The translations under genes and the position numbers were made by a program. This document shows, one piece after another, positions 62,914 through 64,000 of a DNA stretch of 64,000 nt (position 1 is its first letter; every line of letters begins with the position of its first letter). Origin of the DNA: Amblyomma americanum (taxonomy: Eukaryota; Arthropoda; Arachnida; Ixodida; Ixodidae); contig NC_135504.1 of NCBI RefSeq assembly GCF_052857255.1, positions 147,524,121-147,588,120 of the forward strand, written 5' to 3'. Below the pieces are notes generated by a model that was given only the letters and a program-made list of their open reading frames with translations, made no database searches and had not been told where the DNA came from.

Positions 62914-64000
62914 TGTTCAGATCTAGCTCGTTTTGGTATAAAACCGCTTGTTTCGTTGTTTTAAGCAATAATAAGTGCTTTTCGCGTAGTTATAGAAGAA
63001 AAGTTTTGACGCGTTTCACAGGGACACTTGTAAAACCGATGGTTCAGATTTAGCTCGTTTCGGTCTAAAACAGCTTGTTTCGTTGTATTAAGCACGAATA
63101 CATGCTTTTAGCGCAGTTATAAGATAAAAAGTTTTGACGCGTATCACATGGACACTTGTAAAACTGATGTGTTCAGATTTAGCTCGTTTCGGTCTAAAAC
63201 AACTAGTTTCGTTGTATTAAGCACGAATACATGCTTTTCGCGCAGTTAAAGAGAAAACGTTTTGACGCGTATCACGTGGATACTTGTAAAACCGATGTTT
63301 TAGATATAGCTCGTTTTGGTATAAAACCGCTTGTTTCGTTGTTTTAAGCAAGAATAAGTGCTTTTCGCGTTGTTATAGAAGAAAAGTTTTGACGCGTTTC
63401 ACAGGGACGCTTGTAAAACCGATGGTTCAGATTTAGCTCGTTTCGGTCTAAAACAACTTGTTTCGTTGTATTAAGCAAGAATACAATGCTTTTCGCGCAG
63501 TTATAAGAGAAAAAGTTTTGACGCGTTTCACAGGGACACTTGTAAATCCGATGTGTTCAGATTTAGCTCATTTCGGTCTAAAACAACTTGTTTCGTTGTA
63601 TTAAGCACGAATACATGCTTTTCGCGCCGTTATAAGAGAAAAAGTTTTGACGCGTGCCACAGGGACACTTGTAAAACCGATGTGTTCAGATTTAGCTCAT
63701 CTCGGTCTAAAACAGCTAGTTTCGTTGTATTAAGCACGAATACATGCTTTTCGCGCAGTTATAAGAGAAAAAGGTTTGACGCGTATCACATGGACACTTG
63801 TAAAACCGATGTGTTCAGATCTAGCTCGTTTTGGTCTAAAACAGCTTGTTTCGTTGTATTAAGCACGAATACATGCTGTTCGCGCAGTTATAAGAGAAAA
63901 AGTTTTGACGCGTGTCACAGGGACACTTGTAAAACCGATGTGTTCAGATTTAGCTCATCTCGGTCTAAAACAGCTAGTTTCGTTGTATTAAGCAAGAATA
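62914..64000. repeat. Partial re-entry into the right-hand unit
   Basis: A class VIII monomer with AATAATAAGTGC (private) is followed by GATGGTTCAG and TTATAAGATAAAAAG. From about 63155 the sequence follows 61741-62586 at an offset of 1414 bp (11 monomers), including GTTAAAGAGAAAACG, TGTAAATCCGATG and CGCGCCGTTATAAG. The array is cut by the window end inside a class II monomer. Confidence 0.88.

Larger units (their letters stand above)
1..64000. repeat. Satellite array, ~129-bp monomer, whole window
   Basis: The window is one uninterrupted head-to-tail array. Counting from the conserved ACCGATG/TGTTCAG joint, monomers start at 1, 130 and 257 and continue to the end with steps of 127-130 bp. 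That gives about 497 copies, all in the same orientation. Invariant or near-invariant segments are GGTCTAAAAC, TTTCGTTGTATTAAGC, ATGCTTTTCGCGCAGTTATA, GACGCGT and TTGTAAAACCGATG. An ACGCGT (MluI) site occurs in most copies. The most variable parts are the head (first about 40 bases) and the linker after GACGCGT. No unique spacer, transposon or gene interrupts the array. Function cannot be read from sequence; comparable arrays in eukaryotes are centromeric, pericentromeric or other heterochromatin. Confidence 0.97.

Noticed and set aside
1..64000. CRISPR array
   Set aside because: Repeats are about 129 bp, contiguous and without unique spacers; the variable segments are shared between many copies and no cas-like genes are present.
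1..64000. Tandem-repeat surface or secreted protein (Cys/Ser-rich)
   Set aside because: No non-repetitive N- or C-terminal region, signal peptide or anchor is seen, and frame-shifting monomers occur every few copies.
1..64000. TTATAA in each monomer as a TATA box
   Set aside because: It lies at a fixed place in every monomer within conserved AT-rich sequence; nothing downstream looks like a transcription unit, so a promoter call would be unsupported.
1..64000. Telomeric, rDNA or known human alpha-satellite repeat
   Set aside because: There are no short G-rich telomere units and no rRNA sequence. The monomer is 129 bp, not 171 bp, and I recognise no similarity to alpha satellite beyond the partial CENP-B-box resemblance.

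Overview
The whole 64-kb window is a single tandem satellite-DNA array. A head-to-tail monomer of about 129 bp (individual copies 127-130 bp, roughly 497 copies) runs from the first base to the last, always in the same orientation. I see no unique-sequence interruption, no transposon, no RNA gene, no CRISPR array and no protein gene that I can support. Each monomer has the same internal order: a variable head starting TGTTCAG, TGTTGTG or TGTTTAG; then GGTCTAAAAC; TTTCGTTGTATTAAGC; an AAGCACG-type dyad; TTTTCGCGCAGTTATAAGAG; an A-tract; GACGCGT; and a variable linker (for example GTGTCACAGGGACAC) ending in TGTAAAACCGATG.

The organism cannot be named from this sequence. Tens of kilobases of homogenised satellite with higher-order structure point to a eukaryotic heterochromatic or (peri)centromeric region. 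GC is about 40% in the consensus. CpG is not depleted: 9 CpG in the 129-bp consensus against about 5 expected. That argues against long residence in a heavily CpG-methylated germline, but it is weak evidence for any particular group.

Superimposed on the monomer is an irregular, nested higher-order organisation. At least eight monomer classes (called I-VIII here) are arranged in blocks that recur at offsets close to whole numbers of monomers: about 1158 bp (9), 1287 (10), 1414 (11), 1543 (12), 2188 (17), 2574 (20), 2959 (23), 3217 (25), 4114 (32), 4504 (35), 7722 (60) and 8492 bp (66). Layout: 1-8.4 kb holds two diverged copies of a 35-monomer block. 8.5-14 kb is rich in class IV, VI and VII monomers and is copied at 19.2-22.5 kb and, in part, at 30.4-32.6 kb. 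14-18 kb and 23.3-26 kb hold 9- to 12-monomer tandem units. 26-30 kb is a further copy of the left-end block. 29.4-34.6 kb is a 25-monomer duplication. 34.6-52.1 kb is the most homogeneous zone, with tandem units of 32, 17, 10 and 23 monomers. 52.1-57.8 kb is a mosaic. 57.8-64 kb is a 20-monomer tandem unit followed by a truncated re-entry into it.

One forward frame is often open because 129 is 3 x 43. The resulting 43-residue repeat is best explained as a by-product of monomer length and homogenisation. Most class differences change the residue, and 127-, 128- and 130-bp monomers keep breaking the frame. The features most worth following are two short dyad symmetries with apparent compensatory changes between classes, a half-match to the CENP-B box, and a series of chimeric monomers that mark recombination junctions.
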